Source: an uncultured Hyphomonadaceae bacterium (GTDB taxonomy: Bacteria > Pseudomonadota > Alphaproteobacteria > Caulobacterales > Hyphomonadaceae). From it: a stretch of DNA of 42,425 nucleotides. The stretch spans positions 1 through 42,425 of the forward strand of contig CAJXOF010000020.1 in assembly GCA_913057945.1 (NCBI GenBank), read 5' to 3'. The notes beneath the pieces were generated by a model that searched no databases, was not told where the DNA came from, and saw nothing but the letters and a program-made list of their open reading frames with translations. Of the stretch, positions 9,043-17,933 are shown one piece after another; the stretch's first letter is position 1, and each line of letters opens with the position of its first letter. The position numbers and the translations under genes were made by a program.

Positions 9043-9085
9043 AAGAAGGAAGAGCCAGCCGGCCTGCCGCGCCCGTTTCTCTACA

Positions 9086-10018
9086 TCACTTCATATTCGA
9101 CACGGACAGTCTGGCATGCTCCCAGAAACGGAGCGCGGCGGGCCTCTGCTCGCGCCGCCGCCTCAAGACACTAAGCTGCGTGGCCAGGCCAAGTGCGGGA
9201 ACCGGTTTGGAAATCATGCCCATGTCCCGTACCATCAGTCCGAGATAGGACCGGACATCAAACCAGCCCAGATCAATCGTACTCGTGCGCTCATCGCTTG
9301 CATGCCTCACCAGGGAGAATGCGTCAGCTTCAGGCGGACGCACCAGAACAGCCCCGGCGCTGGCCAGTGCCCGCGCCACCATCTCTGCCAGGGCAACCCC
9401 ATGAAGCCTGCTAATGGTGGCGACAGGAAGCTCTCGGAGATCCTCAGGGGTTATCTCGTTCCGGTGCGCCAGCGCATGCTCTTCAGGCAGGAGAAGCGTG
9501 ACGGGCTGGCTGCGAATTACCAATCGCTCGAGATCCTCGTCCCGGACCGGCCCATCGCTCTCGACCGATCGGGGTTCGATCACGATTGCAAGGTCTATGT
9601 CGTCTTCGCGCAAGGCATTGAATATGCGCACATGACCAAGAGCAAGGATCTCGACATTGGCGGCAGGATATTGCTGAAGAAATCGATCCGTTAGCTGCGT
9701 GCGTTCCGGAAAAAAAACGGAATGGGGCTGGACTGCCAGGCGTAACGCATTGGTCCTGATCTCTTCTGCTTTCTGATGCAGCCAATCGGTCTCCAGAACC
9801 AGTCGGCGGGCATTGGCGACAAAGGCGCGCCCCTCCTTGGTGAGATCTACCCGCCGGCTCGTCCGGTCAAAAAGATCAAAGCCCAGCTGGCGCTCCATCT
9901 CCCGAATACTCGCAGACAGGGCAGGCTGCGACACGTGCAGGGCATGGGCAGCCTTGGTGAAGGATCCCAGTTCCGCGATCTTCAGGAACGCTTTGAAAGG
10001 CGACGCTTTGAGATCCAT
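9086..10018 (-). CDS. LysR-family transcriptional regulator
   Basis: A 310-residue LysR protein. The N-terminal helix-turn-helix runs through FLKIAELGSFTKAAHALHVS, QPALSASIREMERQLGFDLF and DRTSRRVDLTKEG. The rest is a two-lobed periplasmic-binding-like effector domain from about residue 90. It lies upstream of, and on the same strand as, the Rieske oxygenase and P450 genes, and divergent from the acyl-CoA dehydrogenase operon. It could therefore control both directions. Dyad elements between it and the dehydrogenase gene (10034-10077) are likely binding sites. The inducer is unknown; LysR proteins usually sense a pathway substrate or intermediate. Confidence 0.9.
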   Translation of the reverse strand: MDLKASPFKAFLKIAELGSFTKAAHALHVSQPALSASIREMERQLGFDLFDRTSRRVDLTKEGRAFVANARRLVLETDWLHQKAEEIRTNALRLAVQPHSVFFPERTQLTDRFLQQYPAANVEILALGHVRIFNALREDDIDLAIVIEPRSVESDGPVRDEDLERLVIRSQPVTLLLPEEHALAHRNEITPEDLRELPVATISRLHGVALAEMVARALASAGAVLVRPPEADAFSLVRHASDERTSTIDLGWFDVRSYLGLMVRDMGMISKPVPALGLATQLSVLRRRREQRPAALRFWEHARLSVSNMK

Positions 10019-10033
10019 AACCGGTCCCGCAAC

Positions 10034-10077
10034 TTATTGATACGCCCCCTATCCATAAGCATATTCGATTGAATGTG
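10034..10077. promoter_or_regulatory. Two dyads in the LysR / acyl-CoA dehydrogenase divergent promoter
   Basis: The first element is TTATTGATA-N7-TATCCATAA (10034-10058), arms matching at eight of nine positions. The second, CATATTC-GATT-GAATGTG (10060-10077), has seven pairs including one wobble. They lie side by side 16 bases upstream of the LysR start and 76 bases before the dehydrogenase start. This is the usual recognition-site/activation-site layout for LysR control of divergent genes. No other regulator gene is adjacent. Confidence 0.55.
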
Positions 10078-10152
10078 AAGGGATTTCCGATTCGACAGCC
10101 TCCTCGTTCAGGAGGCACACTGGCTGCAGCTGCAATGAAAAGGAGGCCTGCC

Positions 10153-11421
10153 ATGTGGTCTTTTCAAACCGACCCGGATTTCCAGGCAGAACTGGATTGG
10201 ATCAGACGTTTCGTGGACGCCGAAGTCGAACCCCTGGATTCACTTCTCGGCAGCCAATGGAATATTCACGATATCCGGTTCCAGAAATATGTGCGCCCTT
10301 TACAGGAACAAGTGAAGCAGCGCGGATTGTGGGCATGCCATCTGGGCCCGGAACTCGGTGGAAAAGGGTATGGTCAGCTTAAGCTGGCTTTGATGAATGA
10401 GCAGTTTGGACGCTCCCGATTTGGTCCCATTGTCTTTGGAGCCCAGGCCCCGGACACGGGAAATTCCGAAATTCTTGCCCATTATGGAACGCCGGAACAG
10501 AAGGAACGCTTCCTGACCCCGCTTTTGAACAATGACATTGTATCCTGCTTCGCCATGACGGAACCTCATGGCGGGTCCGATCCGCTCCTATTGAAAACAC
10601 AGGCCATTGCCGATGGCGGGGAATGGGTCATCACCGGCGAGAAATGGTTTGCCTCCAATGCGCGCTTTGCGTCTGTCTTCATTGTCATGGCAGTGACGGA
10701 CCCGGATGCGGAAAACCCCTATCGCAGCATGTCCATGTTCATCGTTCCCGCCGAAACGCCCGGTATCGAATTTGTACGCGATTACACATATTTCGGCCAA
10801 GCCGAACCCGAACATGCGCATCTGAGATTCAACGCCGTACGCATTCCGAAAGATCACATGCTTGGAGAAAAGGGAGAAGCCTTTACGGTTGCACAGGTTC
10901 GACTTGGCGGCGGCCGGCTGCATCATGCCATGCGAGCCCTTGCCGAAGCAACGAAATGCCTTGATCTTACCTGCCAGCGGGTCGCGTCGCGCTTTACCAA
11001 GGGCGAGCGATTGTCGGAGAAACAGATGGTTCAGGAAAAACTGGCCGATTGCTGGATCCAGCTTCGCCAGTTCCGTCTGTTGACCCTCGAAGCCGCCTGG
11101 CTGGCGGATGAATCAAAGGACTGGAAGGCGATCAAGCAGAATATTGCGGCGGTGAAGGTCATGATGCCGAAGGTTCTGCATGATGTCGCGTCAATCGCCC
11201 TTCATCTGCACGGATCCCTGGGCCTGTCGACCGAAATGCCGTTTTCCTATCATTTGATGAACAGCTATATGATCGGTCTTGCCGATGGGCCCACAGAGGT
11301 CCACAAACTCACTGTGGCCAAGGAAATGCTACGCGACATCGTGCCGTCAGCTGATCAGTTCCCGGATTATATATACCACAAGGCCAGAGCGCAGGCTGAG
11401 CTCAAATATCCTGCTGATTGA
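10153..11421 (+). CDS. Acyl-CoA dehydrogenase, ACAD10/11-like
   Basis: A 422-residue flavoprotein. It has the N-terminal helical domain, the CFAMTEPHGGSD FAD/substrate motif and VITGEKWFASNA. The C-terminal catalytic region reads GLADGPTEVHKLTVAKEML in place of the usual YEGTxEI, and a DGP-EVH signature is typical of the ACAD10/ACAD11/LvaC group. In that group the dehydrogenase fold works with a kinase-like partner on 4-hydroxyacyl-CoAs, removing a 4-phosphate. Here a matching phosphotransferase gene is two genes downstream. The ATG at 10153 follows AAGGAGG by six bases; the in-frame ATG 84 bases upstream lies among the operator sequences and is not used here. Confidence 0.9.
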   Translation: MWSFQTDPDFQAELDWIRRFVDAEVEPLDSLLGSQWNIHDIRFQKYVRPLQEQVKQRGLWACHLGPELGGKGYGQLKLALMNEQFGRSRFGPIVFGAQAPDTGNSEILAHYGTPEQKERFLTPLLNNDIVSCFAMTEPHGGSDPLLLKTQAIADGGEWVITGEKWFASNARFASVFIVMAVTDPDAENPYRSMSMFIVPAETPGIEFVRDYTYFGQAEPEHAHLRFNAVRIPKDHMLGEKGEAFTVAQVRLGGGRLHHAMRALAEATKCLDLTCQRVASRFTKGERLSEKQMVQEKLADCWIQLRQFRLLTLEAAWLADESKDWKAIKQNIAAVKVMMPKVLHDVASIALHLHGSLGLSTEMPFSYHLMNSYMIGLADGPTEVHKLTVAKEMLRDIVPSADQFPDYIYHKARAQAELKYPAD

Positions 11422-11499
11422 AACAGATGACGAATTGCTCACGGGCGGACGCATGGCCGTCTCAGTGTCCAGAGCAAGGCATATAAGGAGTGATCCAGC

Positions 11500-12237
11500 A
11501 TGGATTATACGATAGATTTTAAAGGCAAGACGGCCCTGATTGTCGGCGGCACAAGCGGGATAGGAAATGCCACCGCCCAGGCGTTCCGGTCAAAAGGCGC
11601 AGACGTCTTTGTCTGGGGCACACGCGCAACCGCGAAAGACTATGAGACCGAGCCCACATCCGATCTCGAAGGCCTCCACTATGAATGTATGGATGTTAGT
11701 CAACCCGACAGGGTCGCGGCCTATGTCCCCCCCTTTGCAAAACTGGACATCCTCGTCCTGTGCCAGGGCCTCGTACTCTACGGACGCAAGGAATTCGAAA
11801 TTGATGGGTTCAGGCGTGTTCTGGATGTCAATCTGACCAGCTTGATGAGTTGCGCAACCAAGTTTCGCGACATGCTTGCCAGTACGAGCGGTTCGCTTAT
11901 CATTGTCAGCTCCTCGGCCGCATTCCATGCCACGCGGGGTAATCCTGCCTATAATGCTTCCAAAGCCGGTGCATTAGGTCTGACCCGGACCCTTGGTCAG
12001 GCCTGGGCCGCAGACGGGCTACGCGTGAACGGCATCGCACCAGGATTTGTGCCGACACGCATGACCCGTGTGACAACTGAAAATGAATCCCGGTCGGAAG
12101 CGGCCAAGTCCAATATTCCGCTCCGTCGATTCGGAACTCCTGAGGAAATGGCCGCGATTGCCCTGTTTCTTGCCTCCCCCCTGAGCGGCTACATGGTCGG
12201 GCAGACCCTGCTCGCCGATGGCGGCATGCTGCTTTGA
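11500..12237 (+). CDS. SDR-family NAD(P)-dependent oxidoreductase
   Basis: A 245-residue classical SDR. It has the cofactor motif GGTSGIG, then LCQG in the place of NNAG. The catalytic site reads SSSAAFH...GNPAYNASKAG (Ser, Tyr-X3-Lys), followed by VNGIAPGFVPTRM and the C-terminal GQTLLADGGMLL. It is a probable hydroxyacyl-CoA or 3-ketoacyl dehydrogenase working with the acyl-CoA dehydrogenase upstream and the phosphotransferase downstream, on the same strand. AAGGAG lies nine bases before the ATG. It is unrelated to the decayed SDR at 5105. Confidence 0.9.
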   Translation: MDYTIDFKGKTALIVGGTSGIGNATAQAFRSKGADVFVWGTRATAKDYETEPTSDLEGLHYECMDVSQPDRVAAYVPPFAKLDILVLCQGLVLYGRKEFEIDGFRRVLDVNLTSLMSCATKFRDMLASTSGSLIIVSSSAAFHATRGNPAYNASKAGALGLTRTLGQAWAADGLRVNGIAPGFVPTRMTRVTTENESRSEAAKSNIPLRRFGTPEEMAAIALFLASPLSGYMVGQTLLADGGMLL

Positions 12238-12245
12238 CTCTGGCC

Positions 12246-13301
12246 ATGAACACTCAAACCAACATGACCGGGCTAGACCCAAATCGTCTTGCAGACTGGA
12301 TGGATACAAAAGGTCTCGGCAGCGGGCCCATTGCCGACGTGACACGCCTTGCCGGCGGAACACAGAACCTGATCTTTCGATTCCGGCGACTTGACAGGGA
12401 CTATGTCCTTCGCCGGCCTTCCCTGGCTCCCAGACCCAGAGCGGGCGAGACCATGATGCGGGAAGCCAGGGTTCTTGCCGCACTCGCTGGGAGCAAGGTT
12501 CCCCACCCGGCCCTGGTGGCAAAATGTGAAGACGACAGCATCCTTGGCACCGCTTTCTATCTCATGGAGCCGGTTACGGGATTCAATGCGGTAAATGGCA
12601 TGCCGGAACCGCACAGATCCAGTCCCGCCCTGCGCCGCCGCATGGGTCTGGCCTTGGTTGAGGGCGCCGCGGCCCTGGCGCACATAGATTACGCAGCCGC
12701 AGGGCTTGAGGGATTCGGTAGGCCTGAGAATTTTCTCGAACGACAGGTTTCGCGTTGGCGCGACCAACTCGACTCATATACCCGGCAAACCGGTTGGCCT
12801 GGACCTCAGAGTCTCCAAGACGTTGGTCCCCTGTCGGACTATCTGGCAACCAATATCCCACCCGGCTACCGACCTGGCATACTTCATGGTGACTATCAGC
12901 TGGCCAATGTCATGTACCGCTATGACAGTCCCGAACTGGCCGCGATTGTGGACTGGGAATTATCGACAATTGGGGATCCCTTGCTCGACCTTGCCTGGAT
13001 CGTCGCCACATGGCGGGGATATGATCCGGAACTGCCCGTTTTGCAAGTGGAGCCTTGGGACGGTTTTCCGACTGCGGATGAATTGATCCGGCACTATGCC
13101 GATCACTCTCTTCGCGATATGACCTGTATCAACTGGTATGTTGCGCTCGCCTGCTTCAAACTGGGAATTATCCTTGAGGGCACTCATGCGCGGGCCTGTG
13201 CCGGAAAGGCAGCCAGAGAAACTGGCGACCGCTTGCATGAGGCGGCAGTGTCACTCATGCAGCGCGGACTGATCTGGTCAAAGCGGCCGGTGTGGCAATA
13301 G
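12246..13301 (+). CDS. APH-like phosphotransferase (LvaA/ACAD10-11 kinase type)
   Basis: A roughly 351-residue aminoglycoside-phosphotransferase-fold kinase. It has the catalytic-loop motif ILHGDYQLANVMY (HxD-x4-N) and the metal-binding AIVDWELSTIGDPLLDLAW. The N-terminal lobe contains RLAGGTQNLIFRF and a Lys/Arg-rich RDYVLRRPS strand. This branch is the one linked to acyl-CoA dehydrogenases: LvaA of levulinate catabolism and the kinase domain of mammalian ACAD10/11 phosphorylate the 4-hydroxyl of 4-hydroxyacyl-CoAs. It is not an antibiotic-resistance enzyme by context. A TTG at 12234 overlaps the SDR stop and could also start the gene; the ATG at 12246 is taken. No clear ribosome-binding site is seen, so coupling to the SDR gene is likely. 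Confidence 0.87.
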   Translation: MNTQTNMTGLDPNRLADWMDTKGLGSGPIADVTRLAGGTQNLIFRFRRLDRDYVLRRPSLAPRPRAGETMMREARVLAALAGSKVPHPALVAKCEDDSILGTAFYLMEPVTGFNAVNGMPEPHRSSPALRRRMGLALVEGAAALAHIDYAAAGLEGFGRPENFLERQVSRWRDQLDSYTRQTGWPGPQSLQDVGPLSDYLATNIPPGYRPGILHGDYQLANVMYRYDSPELAAIVDWELSTIGDPLLDLAWIVATWRGYDPELPVLQVEPWDGFPTADELIRHYADHSLRDMTCINWYVALACFKLGIILEGTHARACAGKAARETGDRLHEAAVSLMQRGLIWSKRPVWQ

Positions 13302-13421
13302 TCCAATGTTCCGGACTGCCTACCGTGTCAGGCCCAAGCATATCCGGCCAGTCCAGTCAGACAATTTGGTCCATGATGTCTCCACTCAAGGACCGCCGCA
13401 TTCCGGCTTTCAAGCCCTGCC

Positions 13422-14594
13422 TCACATCGCCTCGACGATCATGACATTTGCCATGCCTCCCCCTTCGCACATGGTCTGAAGTCCAAACCGTCCTCCCCGG
13501 GCGCGCAGGGCATGTACGAGCGTGGTCATCAGTTTTGTGCCCGAGGCGCCGAGCGGGTGACCAAGAGCAATGGCTCCCCCATTCACATTCATTCTTGCCG
13601 GATCAGCATCAAGCATTCTGAGCCAGGCCATGGGGACCGAAGCGAAGGCCTCATTCACTTCATAGAGATCGATATCCTCAATTTTCATATTCTGTCTGAC
13701 CAGCGCTTTCTGTGTCGAAAACACTGGTTCCTCCAGCATGATGACAGGATCTCCGGCCGTCACGAGCAAGCTTGCGATCCGAGCTGATGGTTCCAAGCCA
13801 TGCGTCTTCAGGGCTGCTTCACTGGCGACGAGGATGCCGGAGGCACCATCGCAGACCTGACTGGCATTTGCAGCCGTAATGGTTCCCCCCTCTTGAAGGG
13901 TTCTGACCGAGCCGATACTTTCAAGACTGGCATCGTAGCGTATGCCTTCATCCTGGACATGAGCCACCGCACCGGCGCTGGTGCCAATGTCCAGAGGCAC
14001 AATTTCAGAATTGAAAGCGCCGGACTCGGTCGCACGGGCCGCTCTCTGATGGCTTTCAAGGGCAAACCGATCCATATCCTCGCGCGTGAAACCATATTTG
14101 TCCGCAATCATCTGGGCACCCCTAAACTGACTGAATTCCCTGACCCCATATGTATGCTGAATTCTGTCACTCCAGGGCCCCTTTCCCATGCCTGCCTGGG
14201 CATAAACATCTATCGCGGAATTCATTGGCACTCTCGACATGCTTTCCACACCAGCAGCGATCACCATGTCCTGCGTACCCGACATCACGGCTTGCGCAGC
14301 AAATTGCAGGGCCTGCTGGGAGGATCCGCATTGCCGGTCGATCGTCACGCCCGGAACGCTTCGCGGGAGCTTGGACGCCAGTACAGCATTGCGTCCCAAT
14401 GCCGTGGACTGTTCGCCCCCCTGGCTGACACAGCCCATGATTACATCCTCTATCGCCGCAGGATCAATTCCGGAGCGTTCAACCAAAGCATTCAGGATCT
14501 CAGCGGCCATGTCCGCCGGGTGCCAGCCGGAAAGCGCGCCCTTGCGGCGCCCTCCAGCGGTTCGTGCGGCTTCAACAATGTAGGCATACGGCAT
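13422..14594 (-). CDS. Acetyl-CoA C-acyltransferase (thiolase)
   Basis: A 390-residue thiolase with all catalytic parts: nucleophile Cys89 in DRQCGSSQQA, the NGGAIALGHPLGASG motif with the active-site His, and the proton-donating Cys in TMCEGGGMAN. VNEAFASVPMAW is the conserved NEAF region. It cleaves 3-ketoacyl-CoA to acetyl-CoA plus a shortened acyl-CoA, or runs the reverse condensation. It converges with the ACAD-SDR-kinase operon and lies 164 bases downstream of the ferredoxin reductase gene on the same strand. AGGAG is six bases before the ATG. It probably finishes beta-oxidation of the products made by the neighbouring operon. Confidence 0.92.
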   Translation of the reverse strand: MPYAYIVEAARTAGGRRKGALSGWHPADMAAEILNALVERSGIDPAAIEDVIMGCVSQGGEQSTALGRNAVLASKLPRSVPGVTIDRQCGSSQQALQFAAQAVMSGTQDMVIAAGVESMSRVPMNSAIDVYAQAGMGKGPWSDRIQHTYGVREFSQFRGAQMIADKYGFTREDMDRFALESHQRAARATESGAFNSEIVPLDIGTSAGAVAHVQDEGIRYDASLESIGSVRTLQEGGTITAANASQVCDGASGILVASEAALKTHGLEPSARIASLLVTAGDPVIMLEEPVFSTQKALVRQNMKIEDIDLYEVNEAFASVPMAWLRMLDADPARMNVNGGAIALGHPLGASGTKLMTTLVHALRARGGRFGLQTMCEGGGMANVMIVEAM

Positions 14595-14758
14595 TTTATG
14601 CTCCTAGAGGGAAAGAATGTTTATGTCTTGTGCAAACACGGATACCGCCCCGCCCTGTCCATTTCGCGGGACTTGTTCACCTTGGCCTGCATGACGGAGG
14701 AAACCTGCCTGTCGCCATGTCATGGGGAGGGCGATCGCGGTGCCATCCAAGCACCAGA

Positions 14759-16006
14759 TCACCCTTGCACCGTCATCTTGCCGAGGATGTCTCTTATCGG
14801 CACTGCAGTGTCTGCCAACTCAACCTTGCTGGGCCTCGCCTGGTTCAGGATCAGCTTCTTGGACGCCAGGAAGTCTGCTGGACTGTTGATCGCGTCAACA
14901 GCGATGAGATGTCCCGTCTTGAAATAGAAGGCGGAAAACCTACAAGTCGACATCTCCCCACGCAGCACAATATCATCATGCCCTGTGGAGAGGCCTGCAA
15001 TCTGCAATTTTATATCGAACTGATCAGACCAGAACCAGGGACAATCCACGCGCGGTCGGTCTGTCCCCATGATGGCCGCAGCTGCGAGTTTGCCCTGTTC
15101 AATCGCGTTGTGGACGCTTTCCAGACGACCGGTTCGACCATACGGGATAATGGGCCGAACGGTACAATCCCCGGCAGCGAAGATGCACGGATCAGATGTC
15201 CGCGCATCCTCATCGACTAGAATTCCATTTGCGCATTGAAGTCCCGCGGCGGCTGCCAATTCGGTATTTGGCAGGATTCCGATACCAACAAGTACGATAT
15301 CGGCGTCGATGGACTCACCCGTATCCAGCACCGCCTGCGTGACTCTTCCTCGGGAACCTCTCAAGCCAGCAAGCCTGGCACCAAGGCGTATATCAACGCC
15401 CCGCGCATGATGAAGACGGGTATAGAATTCGCTGATTACCGGACTGGTGACACGCGCAAGCACTCGGTCCGCCATCTCCAGCACCGTCACATCAAGCCCG
15501 AATTGGCGCGCAACGGCAGCGGATTCCAGACCAATATATCCGGCTCCGATGATGACCATTTTCCGACCTGAGATCATCTGGGGACGAATTCTTTCGACAT
15601 CGCTGAGTGAGCGCAGAGCATGAACGCCGGAAAGATCAGCTCCCGTAACCGGCAAGGGTCTGGGGCGCGCACCTGTCGCAATGATGAGCGCATCATAAGG
15701 CAGATCGCCGCCATGCTCGAGACGGATCCTCTGGGCTGACCGGTCAATCCCGAGCACACGCTGGGACAATAATGTGTCGATCTTATTGTTCTCATACCAT
15801 GCCGCAGGCTTGAAATAGAGCCGCTCTTCAGCAAGCTCGCCCTTCATGAAGGCTTTTGACAGCGGCGGACGCTGATAAGGCAGGACGGGTTCGTCGCCAA
15901 CCAGGGAGAGCTTTCCGTCATAACCGGACATGCGCAGGGATTGCGCAGCCTGCGCGGCCGCCTGACCGCCCCCGATCAGAACGACAGAGGATATCTTGCG
16001 CGCCAC
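14759..16006 (-). CDS. NAD(P)H:ferredoxin reductase, FAD-dependent (rhodocoxin/putidaredoxin reductase type)
   Basis: A 415-residue two-dinucleotide-binding flavoprotein. The FAD motif is VVLIGGGQAAAQAAQSLR, followed by LPYQRPPLSKAFMKGE. The NAD motif is KMVIIGAGYIGLESAAVAR, and the second FAD motif is CIFAAGDCT. This is the single-component reductase that feeds [2Fe-2S] ferredoxins serving class I P450s and Rieske oxygenases, both of which are encoded upstream. The GTG start at 16006 sits one base after the mmsB stop, with GGAGG eight bases upstream, so the gene is the last of a tightly packed four-gene operon. No ferredoxin gene accompanies it. Confidence 0.9.
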   Translation of the reverse strand: MARKISSVVLIGGGQAAAQAAQSLRMSGYDGKLSLVGDEPVLPYQRPPLSKAFMKGELAEERLYFKPAAWYENNKIDTLLSQRVLGIDRSAQRIRLEHGGDLPYDALIIATGARPRPLPVTGADLSGVHALRSLSDVERIRPQMISGRKMVIIGAGYIGLESAAVARQFGLDVTVLEMADRVLARVTSPVISEFYTRLHHARGVDIRLGARLAGLRGSRGRVTQAVLDTGESIDADIVLVGIGILPNTELAAAAGLQCANGILVDEDARTSDPCIFAAGDCTVRPIIPYGRTGRLESVHNAIEQGKLAAAAIMGTDRPRVDCPWFWSDQFDIKLQIAGLSTGHDDIVLRGEMSTCRFSAFYFKTGHLIAVDAINSPADFLASKKLILNQARPSKVELADTAVPIRDILGKMTVQG

Positions 16007-16007
16007 C

Positions 16008-16898
16008 TCAAAGTCCTCCCCGGAGATCCTTCATCACGCCGGAAAAATCGAGGCCGCCATGACCCCTGGTATCCAGATCCTGATAGATTTTTTCTGCCAT
16101 CTCCCCGAGCGTGACCTCTGCGCCTGCAGCCTTCGCGGCAGCGGCGGCCAGATGAAGGTCTTTTAACATCATCGCGACCGCAAACCCCGGTTGATAGTCG
16201 CGGTTCGATGGCGCCGCCGGAACTGGGCCGGGCGCCGGGCAATAGCTGGTCATGCTCCAGCACTGGCCGGAAGCTGTCGAGGAAATGTCGAAGAAGGTCT
16301 GCGCGTCGAGGCCCAGTTTTTCCGCGAGATTGAACGCTTCGCACGTAGCGATCATGGAAATGCCGAGCAGCATGTTATTGGCGATCTTGGCTGCCTGGCC
16401 GTTCCCGCTGCCGCCCGCATGGAAGATGTTCTTGCCCATCGCGTCGAGGATCGGCTTGGCCTTCGCGAAGGCTTCCTCCGGGCCGCCCACCATGAAGGTC
16501 AGCGTGCCGGCATCTGCTGCCGCCGTGCCGCCGGACACGGGCGCATCCGCCATCAGGAAACCCGCCGCTTCGGCCTTGGACGCCGCTTCGCGGGCAGCCT
16601 CCACCGCAATGGTCGAGCAATCGAGGAAGAGCGTGCCCGTGTCTGCATGGGCCGCGACACCATCATCGCCGAAATAAACCGCCAGGACATGCTTGCCCGC
16701 GGGCAGCATGGTGACCACGATTTCGGCGTCCTTCACGGCATCCGCGACTGTGGCCGCAGCATTTGCCCCGTGACCTTCGGCGGCCTTCACCGCCTCGGCA
16801 TTGAGGTCGAAGGCACGGACCTCATGGCCCGCCTTGCAGAGATTGGCACACATGCCCGACCCCATGTTTCCAAGCCCTATAAATGCGATCTTTGTCAT
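16008..16898 (-). CDS. mmsB: 3-hydroxyisobutyrate dehydrogenase
   Basis: A 296-residue beta-hydroxyacid dehydrogenase. It has the Rossmann motif FIGLGNMGSGMCANL, the substrate motif DAPVSGGTAAADAGTLTFMVGG and the catalytic Lys in GNGQAAKIANNM. It oxidises 3-hydroxyisobutyrate to methylmalonate semialdehyde in valine/isobutyrate breakdown, between the hydrolase encoded immediately upstream and mmsA. The start with GGAGG five bases upstream (16898) is used. The upstream hydrolase stop (TGA around 16900) and this ATG nearly touch. The pathway neighbours strongly support the specific name over other family members. Confidence 0.92.
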   Translation of the reverse strand: MTKIAFIGLGNMGSGMCANLCKAGHEVRAFDLNAEAVKAAEGHGANAAATVADAVKDAEIVVTMLPAGKHVLAVYFGDDGVAAHADTGTLFLDCSTIAVEAAREAASKAEAAGFLMADAPVSGGTAAADAGTLTFMVGGPEEAFAKAKPILDAMGKNIFHAGGSGNGQAAKIANNMLLGISMIATCEAFNLAEKLGLDAQTFFDISSTASGQCWSMTSYCPAPGPVPAAPSNRDYQPGFAVAMMLKDLHLAAAAAKAAGAEVTLGEMAEKIYQDLDTRGHGGLDFSGVMKDLRGGL

Positions 16899-16899
16899 C

Positions 16900-17931
16900 C
16901 TATCCTCCAATGAAAGTGAGTTCCGCGTCACTCAGCGGCTCAAAGAAGCCCTCGAGGATAGCCGGGGTAATATCGTCAAGATTTTCGGGTTCCCATAAGG
17001 GCGCATTGTCCCGGTCGATCAGGACAGCGCGGACGCCCTCCTGGAAATTGCGCGTGCGGACAAGACGGCTGCCGATACGGTATTCCATGCGCATAGTCTC
17101 ACGGAAATCCGTCATCCTTTCTCCCGTTTGCAACTGTCGGTGCGCGATCTTCAAGCTCAAAGGAGATTTGGTTCTGAGTGTCCTGGCCTGTTCGGCCGCC
17201 CAGTCACTTCCCCTGTCCAGACATGTCAGGATGTCCTCTACACTGGCTTCCTCGAAGCAGCGATTGATCTGCGCCAGATGATCGGAAAAACCTGGACGGG
17301 CCGATGTCTGGAGATCGTCCAGAGCGCGGAGGCCCTGCTCACAGAGCTTGTCTGCAAGCCCGGCTGCCTCCTCGATGAAATGTGTTGCAATCCCGACTGC
17401 CAGGACGTCTTTCCCCTTCAGTCGCGCCCCCGTCAGGCCCAGCCACATGCCAAGCTTTCCCGGAAGCCGGGGCAGGAACCATCCTCCCCCCACATCGGGA
17501 AACAGACCTATTCCGGATTCCGGCATGGCAAAGAGCGTCTTCGGGGTAGCGATTCGATGGGTCCCGTGCATCGAAATGCCCACACCACCTCCCATTGTTA
17601 CACCATCCAGAAGGGCGACATAGGGTTTTGGATACTCTTTGATCAGAGTGTTGAGCCGGTACTCGGCAGCGAAAAAAGCGGCAGCTTCACGACCATCCTT
17701 TGCGCCGGACTGCGCCAGCATGCGAACATCGCCGCCAGCGCAAAAGCCCCGAGTCCCTTCCGCATGATCGATCACAATGAAATCGACGTCCGTCGTGTCT
17801 CGCCAGACGATCAAGGCATCGGTTATCCTGCCCACCATGTCGGCATTCAGCGCGTGCAAGGCGTTTGGCCGGTTCAGGGTGAGGCGCCCGACCCGGCCTT
17901 GCTTACGCGCTATGATCGAAGTTTCAGTCAC
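16900..17931 (-). CDS. 3-hydroxyisobutyryl-CoA hydrolase
   Basis: A 343-residue crotonase-fold protein with the hallmarks of 3-hydroxyisobutyryl-CoA hydrolases: the oxyanion motif GFCAGGDVR, GVTMGGGVGISMHG, and MPESGIGLFPDVGG with catalytic Glu and Asp, followed by WLGLTGARLKGKDVLAVGIATHF. It is longer than enoyl-CoA hydratases (about 260), as expected for the subgroup. It releases free 3-hydroxyisobutyrate for mmsB. The GTG start overlaps the end of the acyl-CoA dehydrogenase gene region closely (AAGGAATAAGAGTG), indicating translational coupling. Confidence 0.92.
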   Translation of the reverse strand: MTETSIIARKQGRVGRLTLNRPNALHALNADMVGRITDALIVWRDTTDVDFIVIDHAEGTRGFCAGGDVRMLAQSGAKDGREAAAFFAAEYRLNTLIKEYPKPYVALLDGVTMGGGVGISMHGTHRIATPKTLFAMPESGIGLFPDVGGGWFLPRLPGKLGMWLGLTGARLKGKDVLAVGIATHFIEEAAGLADKLCEQGLRALDDLQTSARPGFSDHLAQINRCFEEASVEDILTCLDRGSDWAAEQARTLRTKSPLSLKIAHRQLQTGERMTDFRETMRMEYRIGSRLVRTRNFQEGVRAVLIDRDNAPLWEPENLDDITPAILEGFFEPLSDAELTFIGG

Positions 17932-17933
17932 TC

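Noticed and set aside
12246..13301. Reading the APH-fold gene as an aminoglycoside resistance gene
   Set aside because: Its neighbours are an ACAD10/11-like dehydrogenase and an SDR, and its sequence style fits the acyl-CoA-linked kinase branch.
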